From: an uncultured Christensenellaceae bacterium
GTDB taxonomy: Bacteria > Bacillota > Clostridia > Christensenellales > Borkfalkiaceae
Assembly (NCBI GenBank): GCA_910588685.1
Contig: CAJUPX010000022.1
Location: forward strand, 1-34,321
Direction of reading: 5' to 3'
Length of the DNA stretch: 34,321 bases
Part shown: positions 34,315 to 34,321 of the stretch, in pieces
Layout: every line of letters starts with the position of its first letter
How positions within the stretch are numbered: position 1 is the stretch's first letter
The notes under the pieces: generated by a model
The model's input: the letters and a program-made list of their open reading frames with translations, nothing else
Told to the model about the DNA's origin: nothing
The model's database searches: none
Position numbers and translations under genes: made by a program

Positions 34315-34321
34315 CAACTCA

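Larger units (their letters stand above)
32619..34321. mobile_element. End of a serine-recombinase mobile element (TndX/TnpX-type), continuing beyond the window
   Basis: The large serine recombinase ends eight bases from the point where the collagen frame resumes. At 32619-32620 the minus strand reads GA inside what would be a GGA (Gly) codon of a Gly-Pro-Thr repeat. TndX and TnpX elements are known to be flanked by GA dinucleotides, which fits a precise insertion here. The other end, cargo genes and att site are not in the window. Confidence 0.6.

Overview
The window looks like a chromosomal segment of a low-to-mid GC, spore-forming member of the Clostridia (Firmicutes). The evidence is a recognisable Spo0A, a SpoVAC, a BclA-like collagen-repeat gene, clostridial-type Shine-Dalgarno sites (AAGGAGG) and very clean sigma-A promoters (TTGACA-N17-TATAAT). 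The species cannot be fixed from sequence alone. All genes except an rlmI-like methyltransferase lie on the minus strand, so the description below runs from low to high coordinate and transcription mostly runs the other way.

Positions 1-11,500 are mostly household genes. They hold the 5' part of a tRNA-Leu, a 50-residue Cys-containing protein, spo0A with an elaborate upstream region, an ABC-F protein, a heterodimeric ABC exporter, a divergent rRNA methyltransferase, an orphan spoVAC behind an SDR gene, a ZIP metal transporter, and a tRNA-Pro/thyA/dfrA unit (thymidylate synthase makes dihydrofolate, DHFR recycles it).

Positions 11,560-26,690 are taken up by one accessory operon, transcribed 74-aa coiled-coil gene, then a ~4,300-residue surface protein, then a 558-residue membrane protein. 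The giant protein carries about twenty YG-motif (MBG-like) repeats plus other beta-repeat types, an N-terminal signal sequence and a C-terminal membrane anchor with a basic tail, but no sortase motif. The 558-aa partner has an N-terminal membrane helix and two copies of a domain of unknown function, probably facing the cytoplasm. The last two genes overlap by one base. This is the best candidate for an undescribed system in the window.

Positions 26,700-31,750 hold three lipoprotein genes: one with four InlB/Flg_new-type B-repeats and about four CBM-like beta-sandwich modules, one DUF4886 SGNH-like protein and one SGNH/GDSL hydrolase with an Ig-like N-terminal domain. Together they suggest glycan binding and de-esterification at the cell surface.

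Positions 31,850-34,321 contain the 3' part of a collagen-like (exosporium type) gene that runs, in frame and without a start, straight into the end of a large serine recombinase gene. This looks like the edge of a TndX/TnpX-type mobile element that interrupted the collagen gene. The rest of the element and the 5' part of the gene would lie beyond the window.
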